The position numbers were made by a program, and so were the translations under genes. Of a stretch of 48,060 bases of DNA, positions 32,295-42,255 are shown piece after piece (positions within the stretch are counted from its first letter, which is position 1; each line of letters starts with the position of its first letter). The DNA is from Planoprotostelium fungivorum (Eukaryota; Evosea; Variosea; Cavosteliida; Cavosteliaceae): assembly GCA_003024175.1 (NCBI GenBank), contig MDYQ01000209.1:1-48060 (forward strand), in the 5' to 3' direction. Under the pieces are notes generated by a model that searched no databases, was not told where the DNA came from, and worked only from the letters and a program-made list of their open reading frames with translations.

Positions 32295-35150
32295 TTATCC
32301 CCTGGGCTTGTAGATGATCTTCAATCCAAAGAAGGCAACGACGTGGAACACGAGACAGAAACCGAGAACGACTAAGACGTTGATCCAGATGTAGCCGATG
32401 ATGACGCCGAAACTGTCTATGACCTGCTGGCCTTGGACGTCCACAGACGGGACTCCCAAATTACTCGGCCCGTCCGCAGGAAAGACTCTCCCTTGGAATT
32501 CGTTGATGATGTAAGCCTGCCAACATCATCAGATCTCAAGATCTCATCTCGATGATGACTCACATCGAAACCGTATTTGATAAAAGACAAGAATTTCATC
32601 CACTGGACGAACCATCTGATGTTCTCCACTCGAATGTAGAAACCGGCGATGAGTGTCGTTGTCAACATGGCGATGGATGCAAAGACGTTTGCCTTCTTCA
32701 TGTCGGGGATGAGACAAGAGATGACGAGACCTTTCATCGATTCAGCGACAAGTCCAACATCCTCTAACGATCTCACCCAAAGCAGAGCTGACGAGACAGA
32801 TGGCACAAGTCAATCCCAAGAAGATGAAAAAGTGGCCGACCGACAGACGCAGTTGGATCATGAAGTAGCTGATGCAGACAAAGAGGATGGGATAGAAGAA
32901 GATGAAGGGTAGCTCTGATACTACCTTGGCCATGTAGTAAGCTGAGAGGTAGTATGAACCTTCTGCTCTCTCGCGAAGGAGAACGGCTCGTTCTGGCGGG
33001 AAATTGAAGAGAGCTTGGAAGCTGAGAAATGTGAATAAAAAGATTGATAACGATTTTATTTTCTATTTTATCTCTTATCTTATTTCAATGATAGGAGAGA
33101 TGAAATAAAATAGAATCAATGTTCTCGTATTATCGTAGAAGAAAATGAAATAAAATAGAATAAATTCTCACAGGGGGTAGAAACCACCAGCAAAGAGTCC
33201 CACGAAGAAGAGAGCTCCCGATCGATCCGTCACCCTCGAAGCCGTCGCGGGCAAGTGGAACCAGAAACATCCAACGAGAATGGCGATGACAACCATCTAC
33301 AACGCGTCAGTCTCATCTCACTAAACCCTAAATCCACCTGTGCGACGTTGAGGAGACTGACGTACGTTCCCTGGGCCTGAATGAAAGCCCTCTGGAAGAG
33401 TACGGCGAATTGGTGTGGCCAGCTGATGGGGTATTTGGGTCGTACGACGTGATTGGCTTCGTCTTTTTGTACTTGCTGGAGGACGCTGGCGGTCATCTCT
33501 TCTTCCTTGATGTCTTCGGGGTCTTGCAGTCCTTGTAGTTGTTTCTGATTGAATCTGGAAGCGAATCAGTCATCATGATCGTATTGATCATCATCACGAT
33601 CATGATCATCATCATGGATGAATTCCCACCTCTCTGCGAAGGCTGTGATGAGCTGTTTCTTCACGTCTCCCTTCTTTCTGATCTCCTCCTGCAAGATCAT
33701 GTTCATGATGAAGTCGGCGGGATTGAAGAAATTGCCAATCTCCAGGCCGAGCGAGCCAAAGTAAGGCACGCTGCGTGCGGCGGCTCCGTAGTAGATTGGA
33801 CTACCATCTACCATGAGAAGTAATTTGTCAAAGAGGGAGAACATCTGAGCTGAAGGCTGATGGATGGTAGATATCACGGTGAGGCCGATGTCAGTCATTC
33901 CCTTTAGAACCTTGACGAGGTTGATGGCGGTACTGGTGTCCTGTTGTTGGAGTGAGGGGTGTGTTGGATGAAAGAGGAAGTAGACGAGATGTGATGATGG
34001 TGATGTAATGATGTGATGATGTGATGATGGTAATGGCGATCGTGTCGATCGATGACGATCATGATGAAGGTGACTTACGAGACCGGACGTGGGCTCATCC
34101 AATAGAACGATGCTGGGGTTGGTGAGAAGCTCCAGCCCGATGTTGACTCTCTTTCTCTCTCCACCGGAGACACCTCTCATGAAGGGACCACCGATGATGG
34201 TGTTCCTCGCTCGGTTTAAATTGAGAACGTCGATCAATTGGTCCACGCGTCTCTTCTTCTCCTCGAGGGAGAAATTTCCGGGGAGTCTCAATCTACAACG
34301 AGTCAACATCATGCGGACAGATCGTCATCGCGGTGTGTTCATCACCTCGCGGTATACATGAGAGTCTGTTCTACGGTCAAGTGAGCGAACATGACGTCAT
34401 CTTGGAGGACGTAAGCGACTCTTCTCTTGTAATCTCTTCCTGGAGGCTTTCCGTTGACTAATATATCTCCCGTGACGCCCTTCTTTGTTCTTCCGGCGAG
34501 AATGCCCAACAGGGTCGTCTTACCACTGAGACGTGTTAGACGATGGAGTCGATGAGATGTGAGATGATTGAGACATGAGAGAACGTGTGTGTCTAGATCA
34601 TGATCTCACCATCCGGTTGGACCCATGATGGCGAGGAACTGGCCGGGAGCGATTCTACCCGTGACACCGTGTAAGATCTTCTTGTTAAGTTCGACGGTGG
34701 GACCACCTATGGTGTTCTTTCTGACTTTACTGAGGACTCCCTCCTTCTTGCCTTCCTTAAGAGGCTTCGGGATGTTCAATGTGACGGTGTACTCGATGTT
34801 CTTGAACTCAAGGACCATGGGAAGATCTGGACCCTAAAGAGGATGAGAGGGTGGAGGAAGGTTGAGATGTCACCTCCATACGAGACATCATACGTCGAGC
34901 TTCATTGTCATCTTCATCGGGGGGGAGGGCGATGGATTTGATTTCATACTTCATCTCGCCTCCTGTTTCGGCCAGGGCACTGGTGTCGGCCGTACCTATA
35001 TGCATGATTAGAAGACATCCATGAGATGAACACTTCACCTGGCTCGATGACCTCGGGTTGGTCAGGTTTCCTCCCCGCCCTCCTTCGGATATCATTCATG
35101 TCGATGGACGTCTGCATTCCAATCACTCTCTCATTTTCAAACACTCCCAT
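32295..35150 (-). CDS. ABC transporter G family half-transporter (ABCG2/White type)
   Basis: An ABCG half-transporter with the nucleotide-binding domain first. The NBD has Walker A GPTGCGKTTLL (split by an intron), MYTARLRLP, signature [16 protein letters not shown], Walker [14 protein letters not shown] and the switch His in STIHQPS. The C-terminal half has six expected membrane helices, for example [56 protein letters not shown] and [20 protein letters not shown], and ends IIYKPRG-stop. Protein length is roughly 700 residues. ABCG half-transporters dimerise and export lipids, sterols or drugs; the substrate is not predictable. The start could be 35150 ([11 protein letters not shown]) or the internal Met at 35117. 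One intron (33022-33171, 150 nt) is AT-rich and self-complementary. Confidence 0.92.
33022..33171 (-). repeat. 150-nt AT-rich self-complementary intron
   Basis: On the sense strand it carries two copies of a TTCTATTTTATTTCAT word (near 33101-33118 and 33148-33166), followed by the near-complement AGATAAAATAGAAAATAAAATC. It can fold into a long hairpin. Both boundaries keep the frame of the FYPLFQALF exon junction. Confidence 0.75.
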
Positions 35151-35703
35151 ACCTCATCGATCTCTCTACTATCTCTCTCTCTTGACATATCTTTCTAATA
35201 TTATCGTATAATTCGTATCGTATCGTTAGCGTATAGGTGGTTGGCTGCGTTTCAGCGTGAGAAGACTGAGGTGTGGGGTCCCCCAGGCATACGAAATTTC
35301 ATTTGAATCTGACAAGCTTCGGAATTCTCGCATTGCGTGCCCCATCGTCCGAGCCTCGGATTAGGGTGGACTTATCGCAACTGTTTACGGTAGATAACGT
35401 AGAGCTTACCGTAAAGTCATGTAGGAAGGAGATACCGAGTTTCGCCGTGGCGAGAAGTCTCTTTGTTCGGAGTCCCGAAGGGTTTAGAGTTGGCAGGTTG
35501 TGTTGGTGTGAGTTCACACGAATGGGTTGAGATGGAGAATTGCAAGAGAGGCTGTCTGAAGAGGATGAGAGGGTGAACACGTTTGATGATCTCACCGATC
35601 ATCCCACAAGGTTTTCACTTGTCACAAATAAAACGATCAACACCACTTCCACTCCTTTCGTCAGTTCGTCGCGAGCTTATTCTTAAAGTTTATTCTATTG
35701 CAT
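35151..35703. other. intergenic region, no gene supported
   Basis: About 550 bp between the start of the ABCG gene and the 3' end of the SR-protein gene, both minus strand. It must hold the ABCG promoter, with an AT-rich stretch at 35195-35225. One plus-strand frame (35273-35530) is open but has no recognisable features. The minus-strand AATAAA for the SR gene lies within about 20 nt of 35704. Confidence 0.45.
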
Positions 35704-36783
35704 TTAATCCTCCAGGGGAGGGGGTGTGTTCTTCTTTGTGGGTGACACAGACCTCCTTGGCGAAGGTGATCTGTAGACACGTCACTCTCCACTGCATCTG
35801 CATGATGGACTCACCTCCTCTGAGGGGAAGCGTCTTTGTTGGCTGGGGCGGGTGAAGCTCTTCTAGGGCTTCTGATGGGGGATCTGCTTCTCCTGATGGG
35901 AGATCGAGATCTTCTCACGGGTGATCTGCTTCTTCTGGGAGGAGAGCGGCTTCGGTTACGGCGGGGAGGAGATCTGATGGAAGGTGAGAAAAGATAATGG
36001 TAATGTGAAATGTGACATGGTTCGAAATGATGATTACCTGGATCCTCTTCTGGGAGATCTGGACCTGCGAGGAGATCGAGATCGGCGGGGAGATCTGGAT
36101 CTTCTGTCGTAAGGATGGTGTCTGCCACCTCCAGCGCCTCCTCTTCTTCCTCTGTGGAGCGTTGTGAGTGATCGACTCGTAAAGAAGATGAAATAAATGT
36201 CACCTCTCGCCGCAGTCGCGAGCCAAATGTCCAGGAGTTCCACAGTTGAAGCATCGGTCTCTGTAGGCCAGGGTCAGAGATGAACACACAAACTCTAGAG
36301 GTCGACTTCCAAAGAGGAGACCCCTTGCCAAAGCAAGCCAATCATCCACCATACACAGAAGCGAGACCAAACGTAGAGACACAATGAAGCCACTCCATCG
36401 TGGTATAGACTAACCTCCCATCAGAATCGGGGCAATCTCTGGCCCAGTGTCCGGATTTTCCGCAGTTGTAGCAACGACCGGCGGGTGGTTCGTCTTCTCT
36501 GCGAGGTCCACGGCCCTCGCTTCCTTTCGCTCTCTCGACGATGATTTTGTGTCCATCGAGGGATCTTCCGTTCATATCACGGACGGCCTCGTCGGCGTCT
36601 CTGGGGTCGTTGAATTCCTTCGAAAAGTGTTAGGTCAACGACGAGAAAGGAGCTCACGATGAAGGCGAAGCCATTCTTCATATCCAGACGAGAGATTCGG
36701 CCATATCGACCGAACTCATCGTCTAAATCTCTCTCTCGGGTGCGTGAAGAAAGGCGTCCGATATACAGGCGTGTGTCGCTCAT
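35704..36783 (-). CDS. SR splicing factor with RRM and two CCHC knuckles (RS2Z / SRSF7-like)
   Basis: SR proteins bind exonic enhancers and regulate splicing in the nucleus. The start is [20 protein letters not shown] at 36783, giving an RRM with RNP2 LYIGRL and RNP1-like NGFAFIVEF. Two zinc knuckles follow: [14 protein letters not shown] and [14 protein letters not shown]. The RS domain has [13 protein letters not shown] repeats. After the apparent stop at 35811, a GTGAG donor splices to [11 protein letters not shown] and ends PPPLED-stop at 35704-35706; this continues the RS domain, so I place the end there. Two knuckles plus RS resemble plant RS2Z more than human SRSF7, which has one. The intron between the knuckles (36261-36414, 154 nt) is unusually long. 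Confidence 0.87.
36261..36414 (-). promoter_or_regulatory. long intron between the two zinc-knuckle exons
   Basis: At 154 nt this intron is about three times the local norm and starts with GTTAG rather than GTGAG. Long introns with weak donors in SR genes elsewhere often host autoregulated alternative splicing. Here that is an inference from position, length and donor only. Confidence 0.4.
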
Positions 36784-37008
36784 GATTTTTGTCTTCTTTC
36801 GATCTGATGTTCTTCCTTAAAATAAAAATCAGAGAAAGAGTAACTTACGTGGGCTTGTCAACGTCATCATGAACACAGAGGGGGATACTAAATACAGACG
36901 CCACAATCAACGTCTTCGAATGTTCTCCATGGAACAGGGTTTAGATCTACACACCTCAACTATTCTCATCTTCCATCTCTTCCATCTCTTCCATCTCTTT
37001 ATCTCTCT

Positions 37009-39728
37009 TCACTTTGTTCTCGCCCTCTTGGCTGTCGGCTTCTTCTCTTTGGTCTCCTTCTCTACGGGTGCCCTCTTTGTTCCCTTCTTCGCTGTCGCCG
37101 CTGCCTTCTTTGTGCTGGCCTTCTTCCCTCCCTTCTTTCCCGCCTTAATCATCTTGTCCGCCTTGATGTCATCGTCATCTTCTTCTTCATCGTCCGCGGC
37201 GGCTGCCTCCGTCTGCGTCTCGATCAGACGTGACGATCTTCATCATCACCATCATCACCTCTCTCTCTTCGTCTGGATTGATGGACTGTGCCACGCCACC
37301 CGCAGCCGTTCCCTTCTTAAGAGGCGCCACCTGTCCATCATCATCATCATCGTCATCGTGCTGCCGCTCACCCTGACCGCAGTTCCTTCCGCGTTGTAGA
37401 GCCTCGTGAAGCTGGCCTTGACGTTCGATGGTATTTCCAAGTACAGATTCTTCGCATCTGCGATCTGCGAAACTGCGATCATGTTCTCCCAATCTTCCCT
37501 GGATAGATCGTAAGCATTCATCCTCTCTACAACTTCTGCCGCTCCTTCCTATCCGCACCCGTCAGCCTCTATATCTCGCGGACGTTCTACACTCACCGCA
37601 CCGCGATCCAATAGTGGTTTCGTCAACACTGTCTTCAGAGTGGGGATGTAATGCAGCAGCGTCTCTTCTTTAGAGGATGTCCCCGTCATGTTGATGTGCT
37701 CGTGTATGTCTCTCAGTATCCTCTTGTTCTTCCCCGTGGTAGAGTTCTTGCCCAACCACCTTCACTCTCGTCATTACGTGTGATGACGTCATCACACGTC
37801 ACCCCGGAAATTCGATTCGACCACGGAGGGGTCCTCTCATGATGCCAGCCGGGACGACCGAAGAGAGAGCGGCGTGGGCGCTGTAGAGCTCCCAGTGTCC
37901 ACCTCTGAACATCATGTTCTGGATGATGTCTGATGATGAGATGCTTTCGGATGCTTTCTCGATGCATTGGAGGCCGTTGGCCTGGCCGGTGGAGGCCGTG
38001 AGGTAGTTCTCGTGGATCATGAGAGGAATGAGGGAAGAATCGACGGAGAAGAGATCCATCTTGGTTGCGATTTTTTCCGCGGGGGAGAAGAAGCGGGGGA
38101 GGACGTCGAAGGGGCCCAAATCGATGTTCTTTCCCGTGCTGCCAAGGTCGTTGCTGAGACCTTCCTTGTTCAGATCTGAAGAATTGGTCCTGCCCACAGT
38201 GAGAAATAAAATCGCAGAAATCGAATTTAAAGTTGTACCTCCAGAGTTGGAGGATGTTGAGTGCTTGTCTCAGGTCACCGTGTACGGAATCTAACACTCT
38301 CTCCAAAGTCGTTGAATCACCCGTGAAGCCTGACGTCATCAGTGACGGATCGTGACGTCATCGACGATATCGCGACGATGGGTAAGACGTCATACCTTCC
38401 GCTGCGGCGATCATCTTGAACCGACCCAGCATCTGCTTGCTTGTGGGCCTTCTAAACCTTAAATCCAGACAGTAGTTGGTCAGCGATTTGACTTTGGGGG
38501 AAGAGTGGTCGTTACAGATGCAGATGATTGGAATTTTCGATTTACGTATCAACTGGATGAGCTCTGCCATGCCTCCTCTATCACCAGATGACATACCATC
38601 CACCTGAAGGGATTACATTTGGCTCGTTGTAGACGATGGAGTGGCAGGTTGTAGATCGATGAGATCACCTCGTCCATGATGAGACAGGCCTTTCTGCCGC
38701 TCTCGGCTTGGTCTATGGATTGGTTGTTGATCATCGGCCCGATCTGATTCTTAACGGACAATTTGCTCCTCGTGTCACTCGCGTTGAATTCGATGGGTTC
38801 GAATCTGTAAGTGTGTCAAAAGTGATGAGAAGACTCATCGCATCATCACGATGATTATATTATGATGATGTGATGATGTGATGATGTGATGATGCATGAG
38901 GAACTCACTTGTTCTGACGACACAAGACGAGAGCGGAAGATGTCTTTCCGATACCGGGTGGACCCGAGAGCAATGCAGCTCTTCTCTCCGGTCTCTCTCC
39001 TTCCCTCCACTTTCTCAGCCAATTGTTCAGTTCTTTGATGGGCGCTGGGTTGGCCACTAAATCGGATTCCGATTTAGGTCTGTATTTCTCCGTCCACATG
39101 GTCGATGTAGAGTTGTGAGAGATCTGATCGTCATGAGAAACACGATCACGATGATGTCCATGTGATCATCACGATGTCCATGTGATCATCATCACCTGCT
39201 TCGCCTCCGATTTCTTCAGTGGCTGTATGATGGTCTTCTCCACCGGAGTCGGTAACTTGGCCGCGATCTGCTTCGCTTGCTTCACGCTGGGCTTCCCCTC
39301 CTTGCCCTTTCGAATGAGATCGAACAGTCCTTCTTCATCGATGACGGTGATCTTGTCGTTCTCCTTGATCTTTTCCATTTTTGATGGCCCCGGGTCAGCT
39401 CCAACGACGGCGTGTGTGACTTTGACCGCGAGAGATTTGAAGTACGTGCCGCCGTATCGCTGAATGAGATCGGCCGCTTCTTCTCTCTCTAATGAATCGA
39501 GGACGCCCGTGATGTGAAAACCTTTTCCCAAGAGGCAGAACGGCTTTCCCTCGGGTATCTGTGGGAAGATGAATCGTGGAGAAGGCGTGGAGAAGGCGTG
39601 GGAAGGTCACCTCTTTCTGGCCTTTCATGGGTGGAGGTCCTCTGTCTTGTGTCATGCCGGGGTACCATTTCTTCTTGGGAGGTATGACGATATCTACAGG
39701 GGTGAGTCGTCAGAAAATAGAGAAGGGG

Positions 39729-39768
<40 letters not shown>

Positions 39769-40672
39769 ATGACTTACCTTTCTTGGTCGGAGATGTCTGT
39801 GTCGGTGGTGGTTTCACTTCTGGTTCTTCTTTCTTCAGGGCCTTGGCAGGTTGTGTGTTCTTCTCCACGATCTGATGCATCGCGGTCAATCATCATCATC
39901 ATCTGTCTACCGATCGCACCTTCACTTCGTCATCGCTCATGCCTTCTGTTCCAGATGATGATTCTTCCTCTTCTCTTCCGCGCTTCTTTGCTTGAGTTGG
40001 CTTCTCTACCTTCTCTTCCTTCTTCACGTTGGCCTTGCCAGTCGTCTTCTTTGTTTCTTTCGGCTCATCTTGGGGGACCTCCTGCTTGATCTCCTTTTTG
40101 GGAGGATCACTCTTGACATCATCTTTCTTTGTGGATGTCTTTGTTTTGGACTTCTCGATGTTGGAAGGTTTGTCTTTCTTCTCTGTGATGTGGCGTCAGA
40201 TGTTTGATCGATCGATGAGATCACCTGGTGTGGGCTCTTTTTTCGTGGCAGCTGTGGAGCTCTTCAAAGCTCTCGGAGGAGTGCTCTTCTTTGCAGGTGC
40301 CTTCTTCTCATCGAGGCCGGATGATTTGTCTGACTCGTCTGATTCGGACGATTCAGACGATGATTCGGAGACATCTTCGCTCGATGATTCTGATTCAATC
40401 TTGACTTCCTTCTTTTTCGCAGCTGCACTCTTCTTTGGAGCAGCAGCCTTCTTTGGCGCAGCTGACTTCTTTGTGCTCGCCGCTCTCTTGACAGGTGCCT
40501 TCTTCACTTTCTTATTCTCATCTTCTTCCTCATCTTCTTCTTCTTTCTTGACTTTCTTTGCAGGAGACGCAGGATCTTCTTTTTTTGTCGCCGTCGATTT
40601 TCCAGGATTCGTAAAGAACTTTCTAATGTCCTGACACACTTGCATCAGATCTCTACATTCTTTATATTTCAT
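37009..40672 (-). CDS. RFC1: replication factor C large subunit
   Basis: RFC1 is the large subunit of the clamp loader that places PCNA on DNA. The N-terminus contains CQDIRKFFTNP, the PCNA-binding-like motif of the family, followed by a long Lys/Ser/Glu-rich region. A BRCT domain follows (GKGFHITGVLDSLEREEAAD through ITVIDEEGLFDLIRKG, about 39310-39530). The AAA+ core has MWTEKYRPKSESDLVANP, Walker A GPPGIGKTSSA (about 38930-38960), FNASDTRSK, Walker B LIMDEVDGMSSGDRGGM, and sensor region ICICNDHSSPKVKSL. The collar includes GDLRQALNILQLW. It ends in a basic tail (KKASTKKAA; RARTK-stop at 37009-37011). Protein length is roughly 1,000 residues, with about fourteen introns. Confidence 0.92.
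39728..39769. repeat. GAT trinucleotide microsatellite in RFC1 intron
   Basis: About thirteen GAT units lie inside the intron between the exons containing QTSPTKK and DIVIPPKKKW. Triplet length keeps any exonised product in frame. Confidence 0.92.
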
Positions 40673-41282
40673 CCCACCATGGCTCTATGCGCGTATGATG
40701 ATGTTGGCGTTGCAGTCACGTGAGCCGTCGAAATGTGCCACACATAAATCGTTCAATTTTATCAAATTTATTCTTTGAGTCACGTGACCTGTTCGTGTTG
40801 GAGAGATTCATATACACCTATATCCTCCGGTAGCTCTTGTAAATTATCAGACGTATGGTTTTATACGTACAAAGGTGGAGCTCGCGTTGCCTTGTCGTCA
40901 GCATGACAATATAAGTATATTTAGACATCTTTCAAACCTTTTATTTTCATGAAGAGGGCACTGAAGGTCTGCAACCTCGTGTGAAAAGGAACGCAGCTGT
41001 ACGTACCTTAAGCTGGATATATATCTATGGGAACACGTTAACTACCGTGGAGAGAAGATCGTCTTCGCTGATTGCTCTCTACATTGCCTTGATTTATGTC
41101 CCTGGGGAAGGCAGAATCACCATAGCAGTTATATGTACAGGTACGTTGGAGGGCCGCGAAACGGCAACGCATGGAAATTGTCCGTGAGATTTCAACCAAT
41201 GGAGGCTATCCATCATAGTTACGGTATCCAGGAAGATAGAAGGTAGACTAGAGGATGTGCAGAGGACACACCATTCGAAAAG
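40673..41282. promoter_or_regulatory. divergent intergenic region with two TCACGTGA palindromes
   Basis: About 610 bp between RFC1 (-) and an intronless gene (+). TCACGTGA occurs at 40716-40723 and GTCACGTGAC at 40779-40788. An AT-rich stretch with TATATAT-like sequence lies at 40905-40930 and 41010-41030. A 68-codon open frame at 40981-41187 looks like chance. Confidence 0.5.
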
Positions 41283-42143
41283 ATGTTGAGCACGCAAGAG
41301 CAGTATAGGTCTTTCTTGATCACCGGTCACATGCGCTGGGAGTCTAGAGAGTGGACTGAATTCACAGAACATATCTTACGCTGGGTTTCGACTCACTCGC
41401 CACCCGAAGACGCTTACACCACAGAGCGACCCATCCTCTTTGGTGAAGAAACATGGCGCATCATCCGACGCGTCAGTCTAACATGCTGCCCAGACAAGTC
41501 TTCCGGCAGAATGCCCCCTCTTCCTATTTGTTTTCTCTATAAAGGGAAGTACATACCCAGCAGCGACACCGACGGACTATTCTGGAAGCCTTCCAGAGGT
41601 CAAGTCGTCGTGGGCGATCATCTGCTGAGACGCTATCATTACGCCACCCTGGAAGACGTGAAACTGCGCAGGCAGGTAAGGCATCACCTTCGCATCGTCT
41701 CCGTGCTGACTGGGCAGGTGTCTTATCTGAAGGACAACAGCCAGTACTGCATGGTTGAATACAGCACGGGACCGACACGTCTCCCAGTGTGTCTCAGCAC
41801 CTTACAGACCCTCCCAGATCGCGACCTCACGTCTCTCATCGTCACTGTGGCTCGCTACCTGTGTGATCCGCAGGGCTGTTCGGCCATCACTCGGAAAGGA
41901 GCGAGAGAGAGGATGTACTTAGCCACGTCGGGGAGGAAGCTGCCAAAGATCGAGACCGAGTTCGATCCTTTCAATCAGCCACCACAGATGCCAACCGTCG
42001 CGGTGCGATTGAACGGACAGATGTATCCGGACGTGATGAGGAGCTGCTCTGCCACGCTGGATGTGAAGAAAGAAGTCGATGAGGAGCTGTGGCAGATGAC
42101 AAACTTCAATCTAGACGCCGACATATGGACTCGCAGATATTAA
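41283..42143 (+). CDS. intronless protein of unknown family
   Basis: A single uninterrupted frame of 286 residues (MLSTQEQYRSFLITGHMRW to DADIWTRRY-stop). I do not recognise the family. It has no signal peptide or membrane helix. It is basic in the middle (RRYHYATLEDVKLRRQVRHH), with scattered Cys (TCCPDKSSG; RYLCDPQGC) and a long N-terminal WESREWTEFTEHILRW helix. Codon use looks like its neighbours. Lack of introns is notable, because nearly every gene here is broken every 100-200 bp; a retrocopy or a transferred gene are possible explanations. It lies between RFC1 (divergent) and topoisomerase I (same strand, 112 bp downstream). Confidence 0.7.
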   Translation: MLSTQEQYRSFLITGHMRWESREWTEFTEHILRWVSTHSPPEDAYTTERPILFGEETWRIIRRVSLTCCPDKSSGRMPPLPICFLYKGKYIPSSDTDGLFWKPSRGQVVVGDHLLRRYHYATLEDVKLRRQVRHHLRIVSVLTGQVSYLKDNSQYCMVEYSTGPTRLPVCLSTLQTLPDRDLTSLIVTVARYLCDPQGCSAITRKGARERMYLATSGRKLPKIETEFDPFNQPPQMPTVAVRLNGQMYPDVMRSCSATLDVKKEVDEELWQMTNFNLDADIWTRRY

Positions 42144-42255
42144 TTGTAAATTGAAATATAAAAAAGTGTTGTAGAGAGAGATGAGGATTTTAGCAGGGCA
42201 GTCTGCCACCCTTAGAGTTGAGAGATCTTGGACAGGTCATTTGTGAAGCGTGGCA

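Noticed and set aside
32995-33005. GGCGGGAAATT as an E2F site
   Set aside because: It is an ABCG exon (FNFPPER), so a regulatory reading is not needed.
38450-38465. CTAAACCTTAAATCC in RFC1
   Set aside because: Coding sequence (LDLRFRRP on the minus strand) and not an exact match to the 15-mer.
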